Assembly: GCA_013398295.1 (NCBI GenBank)
Contig: VZSF01003927.1
Coordinates: forward strand, 443,943-507,942
Direction: 5' to 3'
Origin: Chionis minor
Lineage: Eukaryota; Chordata; Aves; Charadriiformes; Chionididae
DNA: 64,000 bases
The translations under genes were made by a program, and so were the position numbers. Positions 22,503 through 35,114 of the stretch are shown here, piece after piece. Positions within the stretch are counted from its first letter, which is position 1, and each line of letters begins with the position of its first letter. The notes beneath the pieces were generated by a model that was given only the letters and a program-made list of their open reading frames with translations, searched no databases and was not told the DNA's origin.

Positions 22503-23262
22503 TTTCACAAAATCACAGAATCATAGGATAGTTTGGGTTGGAAGGGGCCTTTAAAGGTCATCTAGTCCAACCCCCCATGCAATAAGCAGGGACATCTTCA
22601 ACTAGATCAGGTTACTTAGAGCCCCATACAACCTGACCTTGAGTGTTTCCAGGGATGGGGCACGTACCACCTCTCTGGGCAACCTGTTCCTCTCTTTCAC
22701 CACCCTTATGGTAAAAAAATTCTTCCTTATATCTAGTCTAAATCTTCCCTCTCTTAGTTTAAAAACATTACCCCTTGTCCTATCGCAACAGGCCCAGCTA
22801 AAAAGTTTGGCCCATCTTTCTTATAAGCTCCCTTTAAGTACTGAAAGGCTGCAATAAAGTCTCTCTGGAGCCTTCTCTTCTGCAGGCTGATCAGCCCCAA
22901 CTCTCTCAGCCTGTCCTTACAAGAGAGTTGTTCCAGCTGTCTGATCATTTTTGTGATCTTCCTCTGGGCCCATTCCAACAGGTCCATGTCTTTCCTGTGC
23001 TGAGGGCTCCAGAGCTGGATGCAGTACTCCAGGTGGGGTCTCACCAGAGCGGAGTAGAGGGGCAGAATCACCTCCCTCAACCTGCTGGCCACGCTGCTTT
23101 TGATGCAGCCCATGACACAGATGGCTTTCTGGGATGCAAGCACACGTTGTCGGCTCATGTCCAGCTTTTCACCCACCGGTACCCTCAAGTCCTTCTTGGC
23201 AGGGCTGCTCTCAATCGCTTCATCCCCCAGCCAGTATTGATACTGGGGGTTGCCCTGCCCCA
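22503..23262 (-). mobile_element. CR1 LINE, 5'-truncated, antisense
   Basis: A 760-bp CR1 whose 3' end (in the plus reading AAATCACAGAATCATAGGAT, then GGGTTGGAAGGGGCCTTT) lies at the left. It runs through the 3' UTR and the C-terminal quarter of ORF2 and stops abruptly at about 23262 in CCTGCCCCAGG, where complete relatives continue toward the reverse-transcriptase core. This is the normal product of incomplete reverse transcription. I could not see a target-site duplication. Confidence 0.9.
22754..23262 (-). pseudogene. CR1 ORF2 C-terminal remnant
   Basis: The minus strand is open from beyond the element's 5' edge (to about 23425) down to 22754. The CR1-derived part begins YQYWLGDEAIESSPAKKDL, continues MSRQRVLASQKAI, then [13 protein letters not shown], [37 protein letters not shown] and [12 protein letters not shown]. 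This is the thumb/C-terminal region of a CR1 reverse transcriptase. All catalytic motifs (the LDxSKAFD, GVPQGS and FADD blocks) lie upstream and are missing. The frame is lost after NFLAGPV, before the usual RTRGNGFKL segment. The first 50 or so residues of the open frame are non-CR1 flanking DNA read by chance. Not functional. Confidence 0.85.
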
Positions 23263-26200
23263 GGTCTTCAGACACACGCCTGGTCCCTGAACAGAGATGA
23301 GGCTGGCCAGCTGCACAAGACAGAGCAGGAGAGAGCTGTCCCACTCTGGTGCAAATAAAGTATGTACAGTAGATAGATGAGTTGCAAGGAGAATGCAACT
23401 GATGTGATAAGGCTGGCATTCCCAAACAACATCTTGGTTAAGAATTGTAGCACTTGTAATCTGAAACAGTGAAATTATTTCCTCTGCAGAAAGCTACTAG
23501 GACCTGCAGAACCTGTATCACTTTACAAATCTGCCAACAAATGGTTATTAAACCAAAGGAGTTGACTGATCTCCTAGGAAAACATGGATTTTTTTTACAG
23601 TAGCATTTATTCAGGCAGGCATTTTATAAATATAATTTCCATTTACAAGTACCTGAAATCATATCTTAATATGGTTGGCCAAGATTTCCATAAAGAACTC
23701 TGATATTTTGAAAATATTCTCGTGTGTGAAAAACAGGATGCACGTACAGCACACCTGGGTGCTGGAACGGGTGGCTGTTAAAAGATCATTTTATTGATGT
23801 GTTCTGCAGAAAACCTCCAGCTCCGAGGTGAACACATTCTGTGAGGGTAGCCAGCATTCCTGAAATACATCATGGTTCACAAGTAAGGACCTCTCTAACA
23901 TCCTCTAAGTCTGCAGAGTAGGAAAACATTGCTCCCTAATAGGACTTATTTTCATTACTATAAATAAACAAATATATCCAGAAAAAGAAAAGGCAATGAT
24001 ATGTATTTGTTTAACAATGCTAAACAATACATATTGAGCAAAACCACAACGTGGTCTTGAACGATAATTTGGTAAAACACATAGGTTCTTGTAACTCAGT
24101 GAACTTTTTTTTTTCTTTTTTTTTTTTTTTCAGAATTAAGCAGAGCTGTTGACAAGCATTTGTTGACATCTTCCACTAAGCTGTGATATGACTGGAAACA
24201 GTTAAGTACCGCTAGGATTCTTCAGTGTAGCTCTCTCATCATAAGTCTGCTAATACATCTCCTCACTATTAAACTAAAAAGGAGGGGGAAGTGTAGAAAG
24301 TTTTGTTTGTGCCATGACAGAGCAAGAACCTAACTGATACCCAGGCAGCAGCAGGCGGCAGTCACTGAGCTCCCAGGTGACAGTGCTGCATCCTATGCAA
24401 AGCACAGCTTCCGAGACAAATTTCAAAGACTTTGAAACAAGTTCTTATCATACTTAGAAAGCAGTCAATAACACACACTGTAGATAGCCAGTAAGGGATG
24501 AATCTAGGCATAAATGCACTGAGGCATTTTTAGAACTCAGTCATCCTGATGGTTTAAAAATGTTCCACTCCATTATAGATAAAGGTTTACACATTTAGCA
24601 TTTAGTGTTGAAAATGATGATCTCTAAATTTATGGTATTATTATCAACCCCATTTATAATGTATTCTCTCATATGCAATACTGGAGTTAGATTGGACAAT
24701 TATAGTGTTTACAGAATTACATTTTTGCCCCTGTTTTTCAGCCTAAATTAAACACCAGAAACTTTTGTTTTTCCAGAACAAGTACTTGCCTATTAGAAAT
24801 TGTAGGTTTTATTCTCTTTGAAGTTACATTGCCATAATTTCTTTTACATCTCATAGCACATTTCTAATTTATACCACTGCAAATGAAAGAAAACTCAAAT
24901 CATCTGTTTCTCACCATACAGTCAATAAAATGTTCTGCCACTGCCTCAGATCTCTATCTGGAATTTAATGATCTCATTACACTTTCTACAGGAATGCTGA
25001 ACTAACCCCGATGTCCTGATTTTAATTACTTTTTTAAAACGCCATTGAAATTAAAACATTTCTGAGGCCGTCTTGCTGCTGCTAAGTTCAGGCTGAAGAT
25101 TAGATATACTCCCCTACAGTAGGAAGAACTATATCAAAAATAAAGTTTCCTGTTGCAGTTGTCTGTATCGCTCTAAAAACTGCACCCAGATTCAACACAC
25201 ACGTTCTAAAAAGCCTAATAGGTGTACATTTCATATAGTACTTTCACAGAAAGTCATATATGGCAAGCACTGATTTTCAGGAATGCTGTGCAAGTTTTAG
25301 CAGTCAGCGTGTGTGCCATTCAATACGCTTCATTTTGCAGGTATCATGCAAACTTCGAAATCCTGCCCCTCTGACAAAGAATTAAGCAATAGTTTGATAG
25401 CGAGCTCATAACACACGTATCCAAATCATAAAGGTCTAACAGAATTTCTGTTTTGGTGGCTGGATAATTCCCATAGACTCCTTGTGGGCTTACGTTGGGA
25501 CCACAGTGAAAAGAAGCTTCTGGAATAAAAACAGCTATCCCTTCAAAATACTTTTTGCAAAGTAAAAACAACTATGTCATTTTTAGGGAGTCTTTATGTA
25601 AGAATAAGAGAAATAAGAGAACAATTATGGTTAAAAAAGCTCTTTCCATCACTTACAAAGATAATTTGGTAATAGACACAGTAAACTGGTAACCAATAAA
25701 TTGTATTAGAGAATAGGTTTATTTTAAGGTAAGGTTGCTCAAGGTAGGTATTTTAACTTGATGCTACACTGCCCCAGAGTATAGATCTTCTCGGTACTAT
25801 TCATGTATTTTATTGCTACTCCAGAAGTAAAGTCAGATGGCTTAAGCAGTTTTAGAAGGCACTTTGAATACATTTCAATTTATATAAACTTAAACAACCT
25901 ACAAGTTCTAAGCAATCCCTTAAATTGTCTTTCGTGAACTCCAGGAACTTGAGAGAATAAACAGAATGACAGAGGCAGTACTTCTAGGAGTTATCTAGAA
26001 AGTGAGTAAAGCAAAAGAATTTGATATTCTACTTTTCTGCGAATGACAATATTGAACATGATAGTTGGAAGTAATGCTCTTATTTCCAAAATAAGAGCCA
26101 TACCTGAAAAGTTAGTCTATTGTTAGCTGAATTTGGAATCCCATCTAACAAGCCTTGGGCAGTGAAGGACAATATCTCATATCTGAGATGAACCAAGTTG

Positions 26201-26519
26201 TTAAAAAAACTACTCCCTTCACAAGGTCTTAAACAAGTTCTATAGTGTGCTGATGTTTTGAGGAATGAGTTTGCACATGACCCCAGGACTACAAGCTTAA
26301 GCAGAGTGCAATTACCTGCACAGGGAATTTGTCTGTGAGCAAAGGTTACTGTTTATTGACCCCATCACCAGATGTAATAATTTAATTCTGTTGTCTAACT
26401 GAAAGGGATCCCTTCTCTTAATGGACTTATTGTTCTACAGACTTATCTTTCATACACTTTACTTTTCACAGAAGGATTCTGGTACCATTTAGAAAACACT
26501 TTCCTCACTTTTGCTTCCT
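23263..26519. other. Gene-free stretch, 3.3 kb
   Basis: AT-rich unique DNA with no recognisable exon. A T10-C-T15 tract (24105-24130) ends in CAG and looks like a splice acceptor, but no open frame or donor supports an exon after it. Confidence 0.5.
24105..24130 (+). repeat. Poly(T) tract, T10-C-T15
   Basis: A near-pure T tract of 26 bases followed by CAG. A simple repeat. Confidence 0.9.
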
Positions 26520-26650
26520 CAACGGCATTTTTCAGGTGAGTCAACTGAAAGACAAGAGATCTCTAAGGACACATTAGCAGATTGTTGGCAAAGAATGGAA
26601 TAGAAGCCAGGAACCTAACCTCTGATTTAAGAAGACCATCCAAAGAGTAT
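26520..26650 (-). repeat. Ancient MIR-type SINE, antisense
   Basis: The reverse complement reads GGTTCCTGGCTTCTATTCCA, then CTGCTAATGTGTCCTTAGAG, then TTTCAGTTGACTCACCTGAA and AAATG. The order box B, CTGTGTGACCTTGGGCAAG-type core, CAGTTTCCTCATCTGTAAAATG-type tail is the MIR/CORE-SINE layout. It is strongly diverged and inactive. The box A head beyond about 26650 is not recognisable. Confidence 0.5.
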
Positions 26651-26941
26651 ATATACCCATCTATATGTTTTTATGAATTTAGTTCCTTGTTTTGGAGAGC
26701 TTTGTTAGTATATGCATTAAAAATAATAATGAAGTTATGACAGAACTGCTGTACTCCACCCCCAATTCAGTTTTTAATGCATGGGTATCTTATAGCAAAT
26801 TTCTTAATGACTAAGGAGTTTTATTCTTTTCTAGGAATGATGAAATATTGCTTAGAAAAATGTGAACTGCGTGAAAGTACAACCAGCTCCTTTTCAGGGA
26901 GATGAATTCTGGACAGTTCTATAAATTCATTTGTTTCATTT

Positions 26942-27418
26942 TTATTTTTCAGAGAGAATAATTTTCTCCCCTTCCCACTCCCATGTATGGCAGAGAACAG
27001 AAATTTCTCCATTTCCATGAGAAAATTTATTCTTGCAGGTCCCTATGTTCACATCAAAAAGGTTAGCAAAATACCAAAATTTAACAAAAGCAAATGAAAA
27101 GAATACCTCAGTTATCCCGAAAATAAGTCCAAACCTCCTACTCAGAAAGTACCTCTGCCAAATTACAGTACAAAATGGTCCCATGGTGAGAATCTTGAAA
27201 AGCAAAAGTGAAGTTTTGGTGTACACAGAAAAAAAAAAGAGTAAGAGAAAACTTTTGCATGATACTGTGAAAAAAAAAAGTAACTTGGAACAGAAGGTGC
27301 ATAAATCATAGCAAGTTATTCTTTTTCCAAAGCTCACTTTACTATGATGGACCTTAATTAATAATTCAGACCTGAATGTACCAGAAATCTGATTCAGATC
27401 CAGTGTGAGAATGTGCAC
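26942..27418 (-). other. 158-codon open frame, probably chance
   Basis: The minus strand is open for 158 codons, but the peptide is a low-complexity run of F, L, S and K produced by A-rich plus-strand DNA (for example FSKLLFFF-like and LLLFFFS stretches). There is no domain, and the opposite strand is open as well (27033-27311). I treat it as a compositional artefact. Confidence 0.1.
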
Positions 27419-28494
27419 GTTTTATGTCATAATGTAAAATAAATTTTTAAAAAAAAAAATCTATCACAATTATTAACTGGGCCCTAAGCTACCTATATTG
27501 CCACATAAAATTCTAGGTAGAACTTAACTATATCCTTAAAGAACTTCGCTTTTAACTCTTCTTAGGGAACGAAACACGTGATTTTCTACTATACTGTCCA
27601 GAGGAAAAAGTACCAGATCAAATCTGCAGAAGATTTGTCAAGGAAACTCTGAATTTATGAAGACAGATTACAATATAACTTTCAGATTTCCACAGGCAAT
27701 AACTTTTCTTTGTATCCATCCCTCAAGAGCTAGCAACTTTGGTAATTCCATATAATCAATATCTCATTCTGCCCACTAATAATACCTGGACTTTTCTAAT
27801 TTTTTACTACCATATCAGAGCAATTATTGCCAGCTTGTACTTAATTTCAAGACTATTCCTTCTGTTGTGGCCCAGAGTGGTGCTTGTGCACACTTGGTGT
27901 TTCTGTTTTCTTTACAGTATGAATGGATATTGTAAAATATATTACCCTTCTCTACAAACCTTGTCTCACTCATATCCATATACGATGGATACAACATTCC
28001 TTCAAGGATTTTTTTTTTTAGTGGTGCTATACATAGCCTCATAGTTACCAGTTTGTAGTTGTGGACTATTCCTGAGATGCTGTGAAGAAGAAGTAAAAAA
28101 TGAAAAAGTCTGTTTCAGGAGGCTTAAATTCTTTATTCATGGTCTATGTTTCCACTGGAAATCATCTCAGGAGGTGCAAATCATAAAAAAAGTTGAGCAC
28201 TTAGGGTTAGCTAAAGCTAGGCCATTACTAACTGCAATGTGCTCATTCGGTACACTCATGAGAACTGGCCCTCACAAATGAAAACTCCACACCACAGCTC
28301 TTGCTAGTTATACCCCAGGCTGCTGAAGAATTTTGTGCACATGCACACACACACGCACAAATACAAATGGAGAAAGGCTACGGCAAGAAAAGATGGAAAT
28401 GTGACTCTCTTTGGGCACCTTCAGGAATTTCCTATGTTGGGTTGGGTACAGAGGTGTGAGTGAGTCACAGAAGAGAGAACCAGGCAGGAGACGG

Positions 28495-28518
28495 ACACAC
28501 ACACACACACAAAAAAAA
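28495..28518 (+). repeat. (AC)8 A8 microsatellite
   Basis: Eight AC units followed by eight A. A second, imperfect CA-rich stretch lies at about 28334-28352. Confidence 0.9.
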
Positions 28519-31500
28519 GTGTGATAACACTGATACCAGAAAATGCAATTGAGCATGTCTCAGAGCCTGTCTTTGTATGGGTTTTGGACATATACTTGCT
28601 ATGAGCTACACTTATTTTCAGTATTGCCAGCAGTTCAAAGAATTTCAGTTTTATTTTGGAACGTAACAAGTTCCATTCTTTCATTTACTGAAGTTGGCTA
28701 AAGTGACCCATTAATACCTAAAGCATTATTATGTTATTTTAGTGAAAGGATTACTCCAAAGCCTGCTGGTATGCACACAGTGTGCCCAAGCAAGGAAGCA
28801 GACAGACCTGTCCCTGAGGACAAGCTAGTTCGAATTCCACAATTTTTAGACATTGTAGTCTTTTGCCACTGACAAACTAAATCCGGAATTTATACTATCT
28901 TTCCTGAAGCGGTCAGTTAAAAAACCTTAAACATTTAAAAAGGAAAGAAAAAATCAAGACAGTCACTATTACATTCTTTAGGACACTCTGAAAGGACAAT
29001 ATGTTATCAATTTTTGCCATATTTTCATGCCAGCTCCCATTTTTCTCTGCTGCTTTGTGCAAGAGTGCAATGCAGAAGACTGCTGAAGCAGTACATTTCT
29101 CCTTGCTTTTGGCTAGATGAGGAAGCAGCGATACGGATTTGGTCTAAATTAGCTGCTTCTGCATGGTAAAATGTAGGTTTTGATGCTAATTCTTTAATTG
29201 TTAAATCAAAGAGCAAAATAGTTTGTACCTGGAAGCGTCAACAAGACTACAAGACGCTGACTGCTCAAACTCAGCCTGAACTCAGGTTCCCTGTGGATGC
29301 TGGTTGCTTGAAACGGGTGACACAGGAGTCATTTTAAGAAGGTCTGAAGGTGTTGCCTGCTGCCTCCTCTTGCCTCAGCCAGAAGGCATAGCTGGAGGCT
29401 GCAGGGAGCGCTGGGCTTCACCTGTACTGTGAGGGGCAGCTCTCTGGAGCACGTGCACTTGCATGTGGACCTTCCATTTACCTGGGGAGGACCTTCAGGG
29501 CTACAACTGAGTCAGCCCCAGAGTCACTCTAGCAAGGTGGCACTGTACATGAATGCCTCCATGCCACCTTGAGAGCTGCTGTCCGTCAAAATGTAGATGC
29601 TTGCCTAATAATCAGTAGTGAGGGATTCAGTCTTGTATCTCACCTAGAAGATGGCTGGAGCTATGAGAGTCTGATGATCCTCATTTTTATTCACTCTCAC
29701 ATTGCTTTTGTTGACTTTGACTTTTCCTGACATGTTAAAACATTCAGATGAACATTGACCAGACTTACGTCCTCTGGACATTACTTTCCCAATGTCTAGG
29801 GAACTTGAAACAGTTATTGATAAAATTTCACAGCTGTGTTAGCCTCTATTCTCAGAAAACTTGATTAAAGGCGCCTTAATGCCAAGGGAAATCAGGTTAG
29901 CCAGCTCCGGTGTATGACAGCCTGGATGTGTAAAAATTACAGTCATGGATAAGATGGATGAAAGTAACATCTGAGAATGATAATGCAGATGCTTCAAAAG
30001 TGTCTTGCTTTCTATTTATCATGCAGCAGTGGTATAAAAAAGACACACGCAGCAGACACGGTATATACTCCAAAGCAAAAGTCTTTTGGCCTGAATTCCA
30101 TGTAACTGTAATGAAGTTACAGACATTTTAAGCATCACTTGAAACCACAGGGCTGACGTAGAATACTTGAGAAGGAGAACAAAAGAGTGGTGTTCTAATA
30201 ACTAAACTAAGTACTCCACAGTAAATACAAAACCACAAAACTAGTTTCTGTGTGGTATTTGGTCCCTGAGAGGGGACCTGTTGCAAGCAGGCTGGTTTTG
30301 TCTTTATTTTCTGGTTCTACAGACTGTACTCTAAAAAAAGAATTAGTCTTAGAGTCCAAGAGCAAGTCCTCTGCAAAGTTCATTTTTATGATGGAATGCA
30401 GACTGTTGTTCATTCGTTTTTTGTATATGTTCTGCTTATCTTCAAAAAGGTAAACATCTCTGGAATGTCAGGATTAAAATATTTAGAATGTTATTTCTAG
30501 CCATCACTGCCTACTGATCTGACTGCTTTGTTTTAGTTAAACTGCTATTTGCTAATGAAATCAGAGGTTTCTAAAATGAACATCACGTACATCAAATGAG
30601 CTGGAGTAGTAACTTGAGCATTATCATATTTGAGGAATTACTGTGAAAAATATAAAGTTTTCTACTACTCAGACTCCTCTTTCAGTTTTCCTGTGTTGTA
30701 ACTTTCAAAATTATTTTTTTTATCAGCAATACTTTTATATCACAGTCATTATTTTATCCTGTTGGACACTGTTTCCATTGGAAAAGGGCAAGTTTGATTA
30801 TTTCACTCGAGTCGTTTAATCACTCCCTCCAAGCTCTGGGTACACAGCCATTATTACAACACATACCTTTCATGACTCAAAAATAGCTACACAGTAACAA
30901 ATTGATTCCTCATCCCTTAAAATGTACTTCTCTCCTTCTCACCCCAAAAAACTTGGAAACTGATGAGTTTTGCAGAAGACTTCCTTCCTTCAACAAAATT
31001 GATATAATAGCTCCCTTTTGTCAACGTCAACGGTGAGCGCTGCTGGATGAAATGAGTGGTGTCTGTCAGTCTCTCTCTGTTCCTCGCCAGCTCCTCTAGG
31101 TGTACTGCAACACTTTATCAAATGAGAAAATCCTAAATCTGTTCACCTGACCATGGATTTCTAACTGTTATTGAAATAGTCAGACCGTCACGCACGCAGT
31201 CACCAACGCTTTTCTTTCTCTTCTGAGACTGTTCACCGTGTAAGCCAACAGAGAAGAAAGGAAATGCCCTGTCCTGTCCTGTCTCCTCCTAGTGACCCAC
31301 TAAATGCATCTCTAATAGGCCTGATGCTAGATTTCCAACACATTTCTCTTTCATCTTCCACTTAGAATATTGATAGTTTGTCTGTTTTAACTATGTTCAT
31401 GGCCCATAGATGTCTCCCCAGGTATCCAGCTATGTGTACACCCACATAGTTCATTGGTATTCCTCCAAGAAAACACTGGTCTGAATACCTTACACTTTGA

Positions 31501-32274
31501 AATCTGCACAAGTATGCTCACAAAAGTATGCATATCTCTCCAATCAATGCAGTTATGCTCAGCTGAAGGTGCCCTTAAGGTCTTTTACAAATTACTTCTG
31601 AGTGAGTGAAGCAGCCACGAAGAACAAAATCAGTTCCGAGCTTTGATCTGGTAACTCAATCCCCACAGGTGTCAGAAGGACTGATATGCAATTGTTTTTG
31701 AACTAAGTTATATACAGGAATGCCCTATGCCTCACTGGGAATATCAGTAAACCTCAGGACACAAATATAAAAGTTTGCCTTTACCCCCAAGCAAACAGAA
31801 AACCTACGATACACCGTAAGGATACTACATACTAGGCATATGATAAGGCAGCAATGGAACAGCTTTGCTGAACCCAAGCAGAAGAACATGGAATTCACCA
31901 CCACCAATGATACAATCAGGAAGTCATGAAACAGTTAGGGTCTCATAACCCACTTTATCAAAGATTGAGGTAGGATTCAATTAACACAAGCACTTGAACC
32001 TTGAAAGATATTAAGGAGGGAAACGGAGTATTTCAGAATTGCTTTTTCCACTTGGATTCACTGTGCGAGTTTCTAAATGACAAGGAAACTTTCTCTTTAA
32101 ATACTTCTCAGTTCAGTAATAAACTATCTTTGTTACCTATCTTAGCTATTCATAGTGCCCTCATTAACATAGGATCTCATTAGTCCCACAGCACTACTAT
32201 AACATACAATTTTACTAGTAACCCACTCAACAGAGTAGGCACCAGTCATGGAGGCATTCTGGTCAGATTTTTCA

Positions 32275-32425
32275 AAGCCATTTAGATACCCATCTGAAAT
32301 CAGTGATGTGTAAATACTTTTGAGGATCTGAGAAAAGCATTGCCTGAGATCACTGCGGGGGTTACAGAGTGCTGGAATTAGGATTTCCCAAGTCCAAGTT
32401 GGTGCCTAAGAAATGGATCCTCTTT
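32275..32425 (-). repeat. Ancient amniote SINE/palindromic repeat, antisense
   Basis: The plus reading runs GCCATTTAGATACCCATCTG, AAATACTTTTGAGGATCTGA, GCCTGAGATCACTGCG, GAATTAGGATTTCCCAAGTC and TTGGTGCCTAAGAAATGGAT. This matches two consecutive modules of an old amniote repeat: TTAGGCACCTAAATACCTTTGAGGATCTGGG, then the antisense SINE core AGGTCACACAG ... GGGAATTGAACCCAGATCTCCCAAGTCC ... TAGTGCCTTAACCACTGGA. The order is conserved although the sequence has drifted. Confidence 0.55.
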
Positions 32426-32484
32426 ACTATCATCGCAATACTATGTGAAGACAGCCCATTAGTTTCTGTGAGAGTAGTTTGATC

Positions 32485-32823
32485 TCATCAATATCTACAA
32501 ATACTTAAAGGGAGGGTGCCAGGAGGAAGGGGCCAGTCTTTTTTCAGTGGTACCCAGTGACAGGACAAGGGGCAATGGGTATAAAATTGAATATAGGAAG
32601 TTCCATCTCAACATGAGGAGGAACTTCTTTCCTTTGAGGGTGGCAGAGCACTGGAACAGGCTGCCCAGAGAGGTGGTGGAGTCTCCGACTCTGGAGACAT
32701 TCAAAACCCACCTGGATGCCATCCTATGCAACCTGCTGTAGGTGGACCTGCTCTGGCAGGAGGGTTGGACCAGATGATCTCTAGAGGTCCCTTCCAACCC
32801 TTAACCTTCCGTGATTCTGTGAG
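32485..32823 (+). mobile_element. CR1 LINE 3' end
   Basis: A 340-bp 5'-truncated CR1 in sense orientation. It starts inside the ORF2 C-terminus and includes CAGTGACAGGACAAGGGGCA, a well-preserved [20 protein letters not shown] peptide in the 32547-32741 frame, then GGACCAGATGATCTCTAGAG, CCTTCCAACCC and a degraded octamer tail (CCGTGATTCTGTGAG). It lacks all catalytic regions. Confidence 0.88.
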
Positions 32824-35114
32824 TTTGTAGTTTTATGTTGACTTTGGTCAAACTCTACATAAATAGATGACAATTGCACTTCTGAGTACATTAAGCAGTT
32901 ACTGTGCATCAGCAGCTTTCCAGCAACCATCCAGCTGTGTTTCTTAGCCTCAGGTAAATACCAGGCAATTCCAGTTAGCTCACCTCCGAAGCAAGGGAAC
33001 CATAAGCTGGTTCAAACAAAACCCCTTTTTCTTAAGTAGCTGACTACCTATAAATTCACAACCTAACTCAACAGCTTTGCAACACATCCATATGGTCAGA
33101 GCGCAACTGCGGTTTCTATGGTCTTGGAGAACCTGATGAGGGGAACAAACTTTTGGCTTTGGGTAATAGCCTGCATTTGTCAGGATCCTCTTAAGCACAT
33201 GGCAGTCCTGTTTTGCAATTTCAGCCAGATGAGCGTGATGTTAGCATGCACCCTGGCCTGCTCTGTGGAGACTGACTTCATGCTATCAAGTTAGGAGGAA
33301 AGGCTCAAGACCACAGAGGTGTGAAGTGCGAAACTCCCAGGAGAGATTAGTCCCCAGAGAGGAGTCAAGCAGCTAAATACTCTTCTGTCCATCTAGACCT
33401 GAGCTACCAAATGGAGTCATTGTGGTCTACCCCCTAGCTTAAATAAACACCAACTGAAACTTGTCACATATGGCACCTAATTTTGTCAAAGTCTGCCTCA
33501 AAAGTACTCAGCCTTCACTTTATCAAAAAGGCTTTTGCCAGAAACAGCAGGTTAGAAACTGGAAGAAAATGAATCAGAATAGCAGGATAGAAGTGGTGCT
33601 TTTTTCACAGTGAATTAATGATTGCCATTTTCAGAGCAGTTGGAACATTACCAAGGATAAAAGACCAACACAAAGACTGCTACAGAGAGACCTTCTTTCA
33701 TAACCCTAGTAGGAGCAAGCATCTAAAGGAGAGGTTGGATGCATTTACTGGATGTACTTTAGCACGTTTAAATACAGAAACAGTGAAAGAACTTTTATAA
33801 CAATTTATATGAGCTCAACAGTGATTGCATTTTAACAGCTGCTCCCAGTCCTCTGGGCCACTGCACTCTAATGGAGTCAGTTTTTCTGCTGAAAGAAATG
33901 ATTAAATTGTTCACATAGAGTCCCTGAAAAGGTGTCAGTATGAGCAGCTGGAAATTTAGGATCTAACAACTTCAGCATTGGAAAAAAAATCATCACTGGT
34001 TTATGTTCCCCTGTGGAGATCAAAAATGAAAAGTTAAATTCTGGCAGAATCCAGGTGTTTTCTACAACCAGACACACACTTAACTTTAACAAATTGGAAT
34101 GAATATCTAGTCTCATTGTTTTCCATGTAAACTCAACCTGATGGTATGTGATGTTTGTACCATTTTTAAAGCCATAGGTCACTTATGATTAATAGTCACC
34201 TATATTCAGCACAGCATTATATTGCTCTCGGGAGTTTGTACATCGCTCACTGATGAAATACAGCTACTACTTTGGGGAGATGGAAGGACTATGCTACATT
34301 TTGGAGGGTCATGTGGAGCAGGAAAGGGACCCAAATTCTTGTTTTAACTGAAACCCCTGGAGACATTTAAGTGATAATTGACTACTCTGCAGTATAGCTC
34401 AGTTCTGGAGGCTAATACTTCTGCTGTAGACACCAGTATCTTGGGGCCTTTGCTAATCACTTGAATCTCTCTCACTTTTGTGAGACTTTTTGAACAAAAG
34501 GCCTGTGACGGCACACAGCATGCCAAGAGCACACTGAGATGACAGATTTGTCTATAGAATTTGGCATGTAGGAGATGACTTTGCCACTACCTAGAGTCCT
34601 TGGACTTTCTTTAGCAAAATCTTAGACAGTAATGATCCAGGAGTTTGTCAAGTTTTCAATGCTAGTTACCTAAAAGCAGCTATGAAATACCCTGCCCACT
34701 AACTTATGGCTGATGCCCAGGATGTTGTAACCATTGCTCTTTGTGTATGATATTCCAGCCTGGATAAAATGGAAAAAGGGCAGCTCTGGAGCAGATGGTG
34801 CCAGATTTTCAACAAGCAGCTCTTGCTGCTCACTCTAGAAACTGCTGGATGCCGAGCAGCTTGGGAAATGTGGTCACTGCCTTAGGTGTCCAAAAGGGAA
34901 CTTCTGGTACACCATGGGAAATCTAGTCTTTTCTTGTTTTTATTCCTGAAGCATTAGAAAATGGTCCAGAAGATCTCTATGTCAGGCTGCTACAAATGGC
35001 AAGTCTTCCAGGTTGGTATTAGTGCTGCTTTAGTGCTGCATTGGGGTCTTTGTGGTGATCATTGAAAGATGTCTGGACAATGGACAGATAATGTATATTA
35101 ACTCCTGGCTATGT
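32824..35114. other. Gene-free stretch, 2.3 kb
   Basis: Unique DNA between two plus-strand CR1 copies. No exon was recognised. The 300 bases immediately left of 35115 do not resemble CR1 ORF1 or the start of ORF2, which indicates that the next element is 5'-truncated. Confidence 0.5.

Larger units (their letters stand above)
26651..32274. other. Gene-free stretch, 5.6 kb
   Basis: Unique AT-rich DNA with one long minus-strand frame (26942-27418) and a CA repeat (28495-28518). A moderately GC-rich patch at 29290-29580 shows no coding or repeat signature. A CCTGTCCTGTCCTGTC run sits near 31270. Confidence 0.5.

Noticed and set aside
22639..23358. Plus-strand frames over the CR1 at 22.5-23.3 kb
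   Set aside because: Antisense of the CR1 ORF2 C-terminus and 3' UTR, with no independent domain.
24105..24200. Splice-acceptor-like T tract ending in CAG
   Set aside because: Any poly(T) followed by CAG looks like an acceptor. There is no supporting open frame or donor nearby.
26942..27418. 158-codon minus-strand frame as a membrane protein
   Set aside because: The hydrophobic runs come from A-rich/T-rich composition (phenylalanine and lysine codons). There is no ordered domain and both strands are open.
28790..28845. tRNA-like word GTTCGAATTCC with a weak box A-like word upstream
   Set aside because: No cloverleaf can be drawn with paired acceptor and anticodon stems, so it is not a tRNA gene. 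At best it is a decayed SINE piece.
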